DNA from: Bizionia saleffrena
GTDB lineage: Bacteria; Bacteroidota; Bacteroidia; Flavobacteriales; Flavobacteriaceae
Assembly: GCF_008086175.1 (NCBI RefSeq)
Contig: NZ_VSKM01000001.1
Location: 62,001-126,000, forward strand
Length of the DNA stretch: 64,000 bases
Direction of reading: 5' to 3'
The position numbers and the translations under genes were made by a program. Below the pieces are notes generated by a model. That model saw nothing but the letters and a program-made list of their open reading frames with translations. It searched no databases and was not told where the DNA came from. Position 1 is the stretch's first letter, and each line of letters opens with the position of its first letter. Of this stretch, positions 19,188 to 27,729 are shown one piece after another.

Positions 19188-19191
19188 AGTC

Positions 19192-20358
19192 TTAAAATCT
19201 TTTATTGTATTTCATTATAAATTGGCACGCCTCTCGTATCGCTCCAGCTCCTGACGGTTTAGACAGCACAATATCTGCGTGTTGTTTTACACTATCTGTT
19301 GCATTGTTTGGAGCCATAGACCAACCCACACTACACATATTTGACAAGTCGTTTACATCGTCGCCAATATAAGCAAAGTTGTGAATTGATAATTGCTCTT
19401 CTTTTAAAATATTTTGAAGCAAACTGTATTTATCTTTTACACCTAAATAGACATTTTCTATTTTAAGTTTTGCCATACGTTTGGCTACCAATTCTGAGTT
19501 CTCGGAAGTCATAACCAACACTTTAACATTAAACTGTCTCAACATTTCTAATCCCATGCCATCTCGCATATCGAAGTTTTTGGTATGCTCCCCATCTTTA
19601 GTATAAGTTATTGTGCCATCTGTAAAAACACCATCGACATCTAAAACCATATGTGTAATTTTTGCGGCTTGTTTTTCTCTTTTTTGGCGCTCGATTAATA
19701 ATTGTTCAATTGCAATCCAATCAGATTCGGTATCTATTTCCAATAAGGAGTCTTCTGGCATTTTTACAGTGGCCGTGTTTACGCCTATTCTGTTTTTGTA
19801 TTGATGCAGAGCGGCTTTTGTTATGGTATACACCGCACCATTTTCAACTAATAAGCCTTCAAAATCCTGACGTCTTGGACGACTGTGCGGATTATAATTG
19901 AGAGCCTCTCCTTTATCATTCCATAAAAAACGATGAGTATTTACGACCGTTAAAGCCGAATCATTTTCATTTTCAACCGCCTTTAAACACGCATTGATAT
20001 GTTCTCTTTTTGTAAAAGGCGATGTGGCTTGCAGCAGGCAAAAAACATCAAAATTATAATCTATAGACTCGCAGTACTCTAGCATAGCCATTTCTGTAGA
20101 AGCGGTATCGCTGGCACTCTCGTCACTTCTTAAAAGTGCTTTAACTTTATTTGTCCAATGGTATTCTCTAGCAATAAAATCTATAATATCCTCATCGTCT
20201 GTATACACAATAATTTCCTCTAAGTCCGAAAAAATAGCTTCCCCTAAAACCCAAGTAAATAAAGGCCTACCAACCATTTTACGTTTGTTTTTATTTGGGA
20301 TGCCTTTGGAACCTTTACGCAGTGGGATAAAGCCTATTTTTTTTGTCATATGATTCAT
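19192..20358 (-). CDS. CMP-nonulosonate cytidylyltransferase fused to KdsC-like HAD phosphatase
   Basis: 388 residues with two domains. Residues 1-225 are an acylneuraminate cytidylyltransferase: 'GFIPLRKGSKGIPNKNKRKM' and 'VFCLLQATSPFTKREHI'. Residues 233-388 are a HAD phosphatase of the KdsC/NeuNAc-9-P type: 'MVLDVDGVFTDGTITY' with nucleophile Asp240 and Asp242, 'VLVMTSENSELV', 'YIGDDVNDLSNM'. Together they would dephosphorylate the 9-phosphate product of the NeuB-type enzyme and activate it with CTP. ATG at 20358 and ATG at 20349 (MTKKIGF) are both possible starts. No UDP-GlcNAc 2-epimerase is nearby, consistent with a route from a sugar 6-phosphate. Confidence 0.85.
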   Translation of the reverse strand: MNHMTKKIGFIPLRKGSKGIPNKNKRKMVGRPLFTWVLGEAIFSDLEEIIVYTDDEDIIDFIAREYHWTNKVKALLRSDESASDTASTEMAMLEYCESIDYNFDVFCLLQATSPFTKREHINACLKAVENENDSALTVVNTHRFLWNDKGEALNYNPHSRPRRQDFEGLLVENGAVYTITKAALHQYKNRIGVNTATVKMPEDSLLEIDTESDWIAIEQLLIERQKREKQAAKITHMVLDVDGVFTDGTITYTKDGEHTKNFDMRDGMGLEMLRQFNVKVLVMTSENSELVAKRMAKLKIENVYLGVKDKYSLLQNILKEEQLSIHNFAYIGDDVNDLSNMCSVGWSMAPNNATDSVKQHADIVLSKPSGAGAIREACQFIMKYNKRF

Positions 20359-20435
20359 TAATTATTATAAAAAACAATAGCTAAAATACATATTTTTATG
20401 AATGAAATAGCAAAAAACAGATTAAAGGTCGATAA

Positions 20436-21917
20436 TTAAACGTTAGAATATTTATCTAACGGATTAGCTATTTCTATAGTTTGAGTTGGCTTTCTACTAA
20501 CAATAAGCTCATCTGCCAACATTTGAAATTTTATTAAAAAATTCAATTCACTTTGATCCAGATAAGCAACTGTTTCATTATCCAAATAATCTCGAAACAT
20601 TTCTAATCCAATTTGATGTATCAAAATAGTTGGTATTCCCATCATTCTTGCCTCGATAACGCAACCTGAATAATTAGTAACATGCAAAGAACAGCGACTT
20701 AACGTTTCTGGTAATGGTGTTAAAAAAGCATCTTGTATTTCAGTTTTATCCCAAATATTATTTTTTTTTAAAAAGGTCTCAAACTCTACTAAAGTCGTTT
20801 TGTTTCTTGGATGCATACGCAACACCCATTTATAATTGGAATCCCTAATTACGTCAACTAAAGCCATTGTAAACAAATCTAATGGAGACGTTTGCATACT
20901 GTAAAAAACCAATCTTTCATCTGTTCTTATATATCTAGACTTTTTTAACCAATAATTAATATATGGCTGCCCAAAAAGTACACTCTTAACTGTTCGCGTA
21001 TTTATTGACCAACTCTCTATATTAATCTTAGATGGTTTATCCCAATTCCAAAACACTTTTGGCATCGTATTAAAACCGTTTGCTGGCACTTTTAGCCAAT
21101 GAGTATAGGCCATATGAACATTAGTTTGTGGTCCATGTTGGAAATCTACAGTAGAAATCCCCATTTCATTGGCCATAATTAATGCGGCATATAAATCGTC
21201 CAAACCATAATAACCTAAAAAGACTACTTTTTGCGGTTGTGCTTTTTTATAAAAGGACTTAAAAAATGGTTTTAATGAATTTACTTTATGAACCCATTTA
21301 ATAAGATATTCTTTTGTTATTCTAAGTTCATTTGCATTGATATTTATATTTTTTAATTCTGAAATAAAAGCGTCGTACCGTTCAAGCTGAATTTTCTCAG
21401 TATACAATTTGAAATTCCATTTTAATTTTAATAAAAGTTTATAATCACTTAAATTTTCCGTAAGTTTAATAACTGCTTTCGGGTTATACGTATTTTTGTA
21501 TATACGTTGATACTCCATCATATACACATCATCTTCAAGACCATGCTCCTCTACAACAGCATCATAAAACCTATTAAAATAAAGTCCATCTTGTTGCACG
21601 CGATGAATATGAGAACCAAAGAATAAAATCTTCTTATTTTTTATTTTAGAAAAGAAAATGCTTTGATTTACTAACGCTTTTAAAAGTAGAAAAGGCAATT
21701 TAATTTTCCTAAGCAATCCTGAACCTCTGCATATTGCTTTAGATAAGCTGGCAGCTTTTTCGTTTTGTTTTTCTAGTGTTAACAAATGAATGTAAATAAT
21801 TATCCTAACATAAGGCCAGATATGAATACCTTGAACAAGCCATTCATTTACTGGAAATTTTTCTTCTAAAGACAAAATGGAAATTTTAATCTCTTCTTGC
21901 TGACTTACGTGTTTCAT
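20436..21917 (-). CDS. Unassigned GT-B-like protein, candidate nonulosonate transferase
   Basis: 493 residues; no family recognised with confidence. The C-terminal half has 'FLGYYGLDDLYAALIMANEM', 'STVDFQHGPQTNVHMAYTHW', 'VFYSMQTSPLDLFTMALVDV', 'YKWVLRMHPRNKTTL' and 'HVTNYSGCVIEARMMGIPTI'. The HP within RMHPRNK followed by a Ser-rich donor loop recalls bacterial sialyltransferase and KpsC/KpsS-like GT-B enzymes, where HP helps bind the CMP moiety. There is no signal peptide or membrane helix. It is the gene just upstream of the CMP-nonulosonate synthetase (77-bp gap). Transfer of the nonulosonate is an inference from these two facts. Confidence 0.5.
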   Translation of the reverse strand: MKHVSQQEEIKISILSLEEKFPVNEWLVQGIHIWPYVRIIIYIHLLTLEKQNEKAASLSKAICRGSGLLRKIKLPFLLLKALVNQSIFFSKIKNKKILFFGSHIHRVQQDGLYFNRFYDAVVEEHGLEDDVYMMEYQRIYKNTYNPKAVIKLTENLSDYKLLLKLKWNFKLYTEKIQLERYDAFISELKNININANELRITKEYLIKWVHKVNSLKPFFKSFYKKAQPQKVVFLGYYGLDDLYAALIMANEMGISTVDFQHGPQTNVHMAYTHWLKVPANGFNTMPKVFWNWDKPSKINIESWSINTRTVKSVLFGQPYINYWLKKSRYIRTDERLVFYSMQTSPLDLFTMALVDVIRDSNYKWVLRMHPRNKTTLVEFETFLKKNNIWDKTEIQDAFLTPLPETLSRCSLHVTNYSGCVIEARMMGIPTILIHQIGLEMFRDYLDNETVAYLDQSELNFLIKFQMLADELIVSRKPTQTIEIANPLDKYSNV

Positions 21918-21961
21918 TTAAATTAGAACTCTTCTTTTATTGCTTAATACGTATTTTAAGT

Positions 21962-21994
21962 TAAATATATTACACCTCGATAACGAAAGAACAA
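21962..21994 (-). promoter_or_regulatory. Possible internal promoter before the unassigned GT-B gene
   Basis: Minus strand TTG (21994-21992), 22-bp spacer, TATATTTA (21969-21962), one mismatch from TAnnTTTG. It lies in the 112-bp gap upstream of the gene ending at 20436. The spacing is at the long end for Bacteroidota, so this is weak evidence for an internal start of transcription. Confidence 0.3.
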
Positions 21995-22029
21995 CTTTTT
22001 TTTGAACAATTAAATTCTTTTAAAGATAA

Positions 22030-23175
22030 TTAATATCTGTTATCAATACTCTGATAGGCTTTCAAAACCAATGTTCTTATTATATCAATCTCTAATTTTG
22101 GTTTAATAACCTTTTGATTGTAATTGAATGCGTTTTCTATTAACTTCACATTTTCTAATGCAGTTTTAATTTGTTGTTTTATATCTTCAATATCTCGACA
22201 ATCTTGAATTCGCAACCCGTTTTTGTTTTGAGTAATAACGTCTTCGGTTGCGCCTCCCGGATTAGACTGTATTGGAAAAGCACCTTGAATCACTGCTTCC
22301 AATAATGTATTTGGCATACCATCGCTATCACTATTACCAATGTATATTCTCGCTTTTCCCATAAGTTCTAAGACAACTTCATGTGGTAGAAATTGTGTTT
22401 TAGCAAGAACAGTTATATCTAATTTTTGAAGATGTATATTGGTCGCTAAATATGTTACAACTTCCGTATCTGCTCCAAAAACTACAATTTTGTATTTATA
22501 TAATTCAGCAACTAATAACTCTAAAGCTTTTAAAACTTCTATTGCTCGTCCGGAGCGTCCTTGATAGCCTTTTATTAAAATAACAGTACGTTCTAAAACT
22601 GGTGTTTTTATAAATTTATCTGATAACGAAAAATCATAACCTCCTCCTCCTGGAAAAGTCCCTAAAACCTTACCTTTAAAACCTAATTCTTTAGCCAATT
22701 TTACATCTCTTTGACAATCTGTAAATAAATAATTAAGGCGCGGTAAAATCCTCAATATATCCTTTTTATACTTTGGTGAATTTTTAAAATGATACAAGTC
22801 GCTTCCCCAAGAAGAATAAATCCACTTTAAATTTTTATGCTTTTGCATTACCCTTAAAATTGGTGTGCATGAAATATAGAGCACAAAACTATGCACAACA
22901 TCGGGTTTGACTTCGAGTAGTACTCTCTCGAACGCTTTAGCTGTGTCATTTTCTAGTGTTCTGTAAAGTTTTGGTAGCTTATTTTTAATGAAATACCTAC
23001 CTTTTATATTAGGTAATTTATGTTTCCAACCCCGATACGTTTTTACCCAAGACAAACTTGGTACTTTTGCACCGTCTGCAATGTCAAACCAAAAAACGTC
23101 GTGTCCAGAGTCTTTAAGCTGGTTGGTCCATCGTTGAAAATGTATAGAATTCATAGATACCATTAAAATACGCAT
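22030..23175 (-). CDS. Glycosyltransferase family 4
   Basis: 381 residues. 'RILMVSMNSIHFQRWTNQLK' and 'WIYSSWGSDLYHFKNSPKY' belong to the acceptor half. 'RTVILIKGYQGRSGRAIEVL', 'YKIVVFGADTEVVTYLA', 'FLPHEVVLELMGKARIYIGN' and 'GMPNTLLEAVIQGAFPIQSN' belong to the donor half of a GT4 enzyme. The stretch PGGATEDVI, with alanine where many GT4 have V/I, is normal for the WfgS/WfeV-like subgroup. It follows the upstream GT2 by 3 bp. Cytoplasmic; substrate unknown. The DNA here is visibly more AT-rich than at 6-11 kb. Confidence 0.82.
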   Translation of the reverse strand: MRILMVSMNSIHFQRWTNQLKDSGHDVFWFDIADGAKVPSLSWVKTYRGWKHKLPNIKGRYFIKNKLPKLYRTLENDTAKAFERVLLEVKPDVVHSFVLYISCTPILRVMQKHKNLKWIYSSWGSDLYHFKNSPKYKKDILRILPRLNYLFTDCQRDVKLAKELGFKGKVLGTFPGGGGYDFSLSDKFIKTPVLERTVILIKGYQGRSGRAIEVLKALELLVAELYKYKIVVFGADTEVVTYLATNIHLQKLDITVLAKTQFLPHEVVLELMGKARIYIGNSDSDGMPNTLLEAVIQGAFPIQSNPGGATEDVITQNKNGLRIQDCRDIEDIKQQIKTALENVKLIENAFNYNQKVIKPKLEIDIIRTLVLKAYQSIDNRY

Positions 23176-23178
23176 AGC

Positions 23179-24246
23179 TTATAATTTAATGATTAAAGAT
23201 ATTTTGCTTGTGACTGTATTAAACTGATATTGATACGCTTGATTTCTTAAATTTCTAATAATACATTCTAACAAGTTATCATTTATCATTTGCATATCAT
23301 CAAAAGCCATTGTTTTTTTACCTAATAGTGCTTTTGTCTTTTGTTTAGCGGTATTATAATCCTTGTGAGTAGTTATTTCAAGCCTTAATACTATATCTTT
23401 TTTTAATAAAAGAATGCCATTAATAAACGCGATTAATTCTCCAGTTTTATTTGATATAGAATAGCTTTCATCGACACTTTTTAGTTTATCATAGTCCTCT
23501 TTATTATAACACCCCCAATTAGACATTGTATTTGCCTCTACCTTTTTTGTTAATTCCGTAATATTTAAATACGATGTATTTATTTGTTCTAAGGTACTAT
23601 GAAATGGAGTAACATCATTTTTTGTTCTATAATTTTTAGGATGCCATTGATGCAACATTAATAGTTGTTTTGTATAAAAATTAACTTGGTGTCCAACGTT
23701 TTGTAATCGCATGTGCACATCTGTATCTTCGCTTCCCCAACCATTATAAAACTCATCGTAACCATTAATAGATTTTAAAAGCTCTGTATTGTACAAAGTC
23801 ATACCAGTAGCTTTTTTTTGGGATTTAAAAGCAATCTCATAATCGTTAAATACTGTTTCTTTTTTAGATTCTGTTTTACTTAAAAAGCCGACTTGAAAAT
23901 AAGTTGTAATAGATTTATTAGCCTCTTTTTCTACTACGTTAATAAATCTAGGATGGTAGATCATATCTATATCGCCGATAAAGCAATACGGCGTTTTAAC
24001 TGTCTTTAATGCTATATTTATAGCTCTAGATTTACACCATAATTGCTGCTCAGTTTCGCAACGCAATAATGTAACAAAACTATAATTTTCAACTAATACA
24101 CAGAGTTCTTCTTTGTATTCTGAGACACTACCATAGTCTATTAAAATCACTTGAAAATCTGTATTATCCTGCATCCCTAAAGATGCTAAACATTTTTTTA
24201 CAATGTTTAAGTCTCTATTGCGATATGTGAGGATTATGGTAATCAA
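23179..24246 (-). CDS. Glycosyltransferase family 2 with galactosyltransferase-type C-terminal region
   Basis: 355 residues. The GT-A start 'ITIILTYRNRDLNIVKKCLA' is followed by 'VILIDYGSVSEYKEEL', the metal motif 'YCFIGDIDMIYHPRFI', and 'NGYDEFYNGWGSEDTDVHMR', which matches the W-G-x-E-D block of beta-4-galactosyltransferase-like C-terminal domains. About 90 further residues at the C-terminus are lysine-rich and have no recognisable motif. Probably an inverting cytoplasmic transferase; a galactosyl or GalNAc donor is suggested by the domain but not established. Confidence 0.78.
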   Translation of the reverse strand: MITIILTYRNRDLNIVKKCLASLGMQDNTDFQVILIDYGSVSEYKEELCVLVENYSFVTLLRCETEQQLWCKSRAINIALKTVKTPYCFIGDIDMIYHPRFINVVEKEANKSITTYFQVGFLSKTESKKETVFNDYEIAFKSQKKATGMTLYNTELLKSINGYDEFYNGWGSEDTDVHMRLQNVGHQVNFYTKQLLMLHQWHPKNYRTKNDVTPFHSTLEQINTSYLNITELTKKVEANTMSNWGCYNKEDYDKLKSVDESYSISNKTGELIAFINGILLLKKDIVLRLEITTHKDYNTAKQKTKALLGKKTMAFDDMQMINDNLLECIIRNLRNQAYQYQFNTVTSKISLIIKL

Positions 24247-24291
24247 TTAATTTACTAGATTTTAGGTTTCGAATAAAAAATTCAAATTATA

Positions 24292-25071
24292 TTATAATTG
24301 ATCGGGTTTTTTCAAAATGAATCTTATTACATAAAAAAAACGCTTAAAGGAATAATAAACACTTTCAAAAAAAGAAAAAGCAGACCTAAATAAAGACATT
24401 ATCAAACCGTTAATAGAATTTTTAACAGTTACATCCATATGCCATAATTGATAATCCCCTATCAAATCATTTTTGAATCTAAAGAATTCTTGCTTTTTCG
24501 TTCTTTTAATTTCATAACTAAAAATAGATGGGACAAACTCTATCAAATAACCAGCATTTAATACACGTTTAGACCATTCTTTGTCTTCAAATGTTGCCAC
24601 ATTTTCATTGAATGAGTATTCCTTCCATACCCGTTTACTAAATGCTGAACCTGAAAAAATTAACCCAGATTTATTTGGGTCTACTTTTGCAGAGACATTA
24701 TTTATATAATTCCTATAATCATTAGGACTATGTAAACAGCGCACCCCGGCTAAATCTATTCTATTTTTAAACTTTTTCTTTATCAATTTAAAAAAATCGT
24801 GACTTATAGGATAAGAATGAGAACTAAATATGACAATAATATCATTTTTAGCTTCATTTGCAGCAAGATTGGCACTAGCCCCATAACTGAACTCTTTAAT
24901 AGTAACAAGTCTAGCGCCGTAAAAATCAGTCAATTCCTTACTTTTATCTGAAGACATATTGTCTATGACAATAATTTCATCAATATCTTCAATATATCTT
25001 TCCGTTAAGGTTTTAAGCAAAAATGACAATGCTTTATCTTGGTTTTTATTTCTTATTACGACGGATATCAT
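24292..25071 (-). CDS. Glycosyltransferase family 2
   Basis: 259 residues. 'MISVVIRNKNQDKALSFLLK' and 'IDEIIVIDNMSSDKSKELTD' form the nucleotide-binding part of a GT-A domain. 'IIVIFSSHSYPISHDFFKLI' stands where a DxD-type motif would be, with SSHSYP in place of acidic residues, as in several rhamnosyl-type GT2 members. 'NENVATFEDKEWSKRVLNAG' supplies the ED motif. The last 40 residues are aromatic and basic and may touch the membrane. Gaps of 45 bp and 130 bp separate it from its neighbours. Donor unknown. Confidence 0.75.
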   Translation of the reverse strand: MISVVIRNKNQDKALSFLLKTLTERYIEDIDEIIVIDNMSSDKSKELTDFYGARLVTIKEFSYGASANLAANEAKNDIIVIFSSHSYPISHDFFKLIKKKFKNRIDLAGVRCLHSPNDYRNYINNVSAKVDPNKSGLIFSGSAFSKRVWKEYSFNENVATFEDKEWSKRVLNAGYLIEFVPSIFSYEIKRTKKQEFFRFKNDLIGDYQLWHMDVTVKNSINGLIMSLFRSAFSFFESVYYSFKRFFYVIRFILKKPDQL

Positions 25072-25201
25072 ACTTTCAAATTACTTTTAATGATAAATGA
25101 ATAGACTTTTAGTCTTATAGAAAAGTGAAACGCATTACGTCAATGAGTATATCATAACTTTCTAATTCTTTATAAAACACCTTTTTTCATATTAGTACAT
25201 T

Positions 25202-26224
25202 TTAAAAGAAATCTATCAGCTTACTTTGCTTTAAACCTTTTTTTCTATAATATATTTTTCTTATAGCTTTTCGTGAAATAATTTTTTTAAAAATAATGTT
25301 TTTAAAAAAATGCCTCACAATGGACTTTTTTAAAAAAAGCGATTGAGTAAAATGATCTTTCTTTTCCTCATTAATTAAATTATTAAAATCTTTAAGCATC
25401 CACGTTTCAATGGTATTTCCTAGATGATAAGCAAAATTATCATAAGTAGCCAATCTATAACCTCCAAAATATTGTGCTGGTATATCTAAATAAAGTCCTT
25501 CACTATCTCCCCCTAACTTATACTTAGAATTATTTGAAGGTATGCCGTTAAAAATCTCTCTTTTATAAGTCACGACACAATGGTTACAACCCACCACTGC
25601 TTTGGTTCCGTTTTTTGATTCTATAGTCATTATACAATCTTTCCACTTATCGTCCAAATAGCTCCATCCAATGCTTTTTGCAAACAAGGTTAACGCATCA
25701 GGATTTTTCACCTTTGAAAACTTTAACTTATTTGAAAAAAAATAATCGAATAATATACTCGAAGTATAATGATTTTGAGTTCTAAAAACGGGTAGTGGGC
25801 TCACTGCTGCTGCATCTGGAAACTCTTTAAAAATTGACATCACCTCTTTTTCCCAGTTATTTAAAAATAATACATCAGCATCCGTAATTGTTATGAATCG
25901 CTCTTCTGTAGATCTTAAAACCTTCAAAACACTATTAATTTTTCCTATATTCTCCCTTTCTATAATAAGTTCATCTATTAAGCCGTCATTCTGAAAATCG
26001 AGTAACTTACTATTTATATTGGCACTCGAACCGTTACTTACAACCGAAACTTTAATTTTAGAAACTGATGTTTTTCTTACAGAACTTAAACACATTTTAA
26101 AAATGTCAAAAGATTGCTTGTAATATCCTTCTTCTACAGGAACATACAAAGGTATAATAACTCGGTGCTCACATGAAGTAACCCCTATTTTTATATTCTT
26201 CGATTTATTATCCCCTTTTCTCAT
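25202..26224 (-). CDS. GT-A-type glycosyltransferase (GT2-like)
   Basis: 340 residues. The N-terminus is atypical for GT2 (IKIGVTSCEHRVIIPLYVP), but 'KIKVSVVSNGSSANINSKLL' and 'RFITITDADVLFLNNWEKEV' give the core of a GT-A fold with a DAD metal motif. 'DAAAVSPLPVFRTQNHYTSS' and 'CNHCVVTYKREIFNGIPSNN' occur downstream, and 'GGDSEGLYLDIPAQYFGGYR' could supply the catalytic acid. The C-terminal 60 residues are strongly basic. Its stop lies 130 bp before the next gene, a gap with no clear feature. Family placement is tentative; a glycan-building role follows from context. Confidence 0.65.
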   Translation of the reverse strand: MRKGDNKSKNIKIGVTSCEHRVIIPLYVPVEEGYYKQSFDIFKMCLSSVRKTSVSKIKVSVVSNGSSANINSKLLDFQNDGLIDELIIERENIGKINSVLKVLRSTEERFITITDADVLFLNNWEKEVMSIFKEFPDAAAVSPLPVFRTQNHYTSSILFDYFFSNKLKFSKVKNPDALTLFAKSIGWSYLDDKWKDCIMTIESKNGTKAVVGCNHCVVTYKREIFNGIPSNNSKYKLGGDSEGLYLDIPAQYFGGYRLATYDNFAYHLGNTIETWMLKDFNNLINEEKKDHFTQSLFLKKSIVRHFFKNIIFKKIISRKAIRKIYYRKKGLKQSKLIDFF

Positions 26225-26225
26225 A

Positions 26226-26903
26226 TTAATTTGAAATTAAAAATAGATTCCCAAGGTTATTATTAATCACAGTCTTACCTAAAAGTCGATAATTTTTAGT
26301 TTCTAAATATTTTACTATACTAGAATCCATATCCCCTTTTAAAGGCAAATCTGTTTCAACAATAATAATTTTAGGCCTGTATAAATTCCAATCGTTCGTT
26401 TTCAAGACCTCTAAATCGTAACCTTCTACATCAACATCAAAGAAATCTAATCGATCTGTTGCTTTTAAATACTTATTTAAAATTTTATGCAAAGGAATAA
26501 CGGGTACATCAGATTTTTTCAAAATTTTCGACTCCAAATTGTTTTTTTCTATAAAATCACAGCTAAATGTATTCATCGAGCTTTCTGAAAACATATAATA
26601 TTCTAAGTTTTTATTAGAATTACCTATTCCAGCATTAACAAAAACATCTTTAGGTCTAAGTCTTGCGTAAGATTCTTTCAGTTCTGGGTTTGGATCAATA
26701 CAAATACCTTTCCAATTTCTTAAATAGAAAAAATAAGTATTTGATGCTTTTTTTGGATGCCAAGATCCTATATCAACATAAGCTCCAGGCGTGTTTTCGT
26801 TAATTAATTTCATTAACTGTAGATCGTCTCCTGACCTAGCAAAACTTATATTTAATTTAGAACCTAAAAAATCTATAAGCTTACTTTTTATTAACTTTTT
26901 CAT
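26226..26903 (-). CDS. FkbM-family methyltransferase
   Basis: 225 residues. The SAM-binding loop is 'GAYVDIGSWHPKKASNTYFF', followed by 'CIDPNPELKESYARL', 'NAGIGNSNKNLEYYMF' and 'DFFDVDVEGYDLEVLKTNDW', the last being the FkbM acidic motif with D-V-E-G. Such enzymes O-methylate sugars or polyketides. It ends one base before the following gene and overlaps the upstream GT2 by 23 bp, so it is embedded in the transferase run and probably methylates a residue of this glycan. It is the third methyltransferase of the locus. Confidence 0.85.
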   Translation of the reverse strand: MKKLIKSKLIDFLGSKLNISFARSGDDLQLMKLINENTPGAYVDIGSWHPKKASNTYFFYLRNWKGICIDPNPELKESYARLRPKDVFVNAGIGNSNKNLEYYMFSESSMNTFSCDFIEKNNLESKILKKSDVPVIPLHKILNKYLKATDRLDFFDVDVEGYDLEVLKTNDWNLYRPKIIIVETDLPLKGDMDSSIVKYLETKNYRLLGKTVINNNLGNLFLISN

Positions 26904-27729
26904 TAGTTAGTTTTAAAAATTGTTTCGCTTTAACATACATTTTAAATATGAAATTTCTCTTAACTTTATTATTAAATGACTCTAACAGTAAATAATCATT
27001 ATATAATAAAATAAAATTGGGAAAATATTCTTTATATAATTTTATATGCTTGGTATAAACATAATCATAAAGTGAAAGGTAAAAATCTTGATCTTTATAA
27101 AACCTGTTAGATAATGAATTTTCTTGATGTTTACGATAAAAATAAAGCAATTCATTAATTTTATAATGCTTTCCTTTTTCTTTTAATACTGAAATCCAAA
27201 AATCCCAATCCTCAAAAGATTTTAGATTCTCGTCATATCCACCAACTTTTTTAAACGTTTTTAATTTAAATATGGAACAAGCAATAAAACAGTTTCTTAA
27301 CAATAATTGTTTGAAGGAATATTCTGGCAAAACAAATTCTTCATTTCTTACACCAAATAATCTAACTCTACACGATAAAACCTCAATACATTCATCATTT
27401 AGTAAAATTGGCATTGCCTTTTCCAAATAAGTTATAACGAGTTTATCATCAGAATCAAAAGGAAAAATATATGTAGTATTAGATAAATTAATACCAGCAT
27501 TTCTGGCGCTAGAAAGGCCACCGTTAGTTTTATACAAATAAGAAAACCTATTGTCTTTATTTACCCAATTTTGAGCAATTTCTTCAGTATGATCTGTACT
27601 ACCATCATTAACAATAATACATTTCCAATCCTTATAAGTTTGATTTATAACAGTTTCTAAAGCTTCATCTAAAAATGTTGCTTGGTTGTAGCAAGGAACT
27701 ATAAAAGTTATTTGAGCTATATTAGACAT
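26881..27729 (-). CDS. Glycosyltransferase family 2
   Basis: 282 residues. Textbook GT2 N-terminus: 'ITFIVPCYNQATFLDEALET', 'KCIIVNDGSTDHTEEIA', 'NGGLSSARNAGINLS', 'YIFPFDSDDKLVITYLEKAM' with the DSDD motif, and 'ENLKSFEDWDFWISVLKEKG' with ED. The C-terminal 80 residues are rich in aromatic and basic residues. Overlaps both neighbours (23 bp and 8 bp), which shows tight translational coupling. Donor unknown. Its sequence resembles the next gene's, so the two may be old duplicates. Confidence 0.88.
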   Translation of the reverse strand: MSNIAQITFIVPCYNQATFLDEALETVINQTYKDWKCIIVNDGSTDHTEEIAQNWVNKDNRFSYLYKTNGGLSSARNAGINLSNTTYIFPFDSDDKLVITYLEKAMPILLNDECIEVLSCRVRLFGVRNEEFVLPEYSFKQLLLRNCFIACSIFKLKTFKKVGGYDENLKSFEDWDFWISVLKEKGKHYKINELLYFYRKHQENSLSNRFYKDQDFYLSLYDYVYTKHIKLYKEYFPNFILLYNDYLLLESFNNKVKRNFIFKMYVKAKQFLKLTNEKVNKK

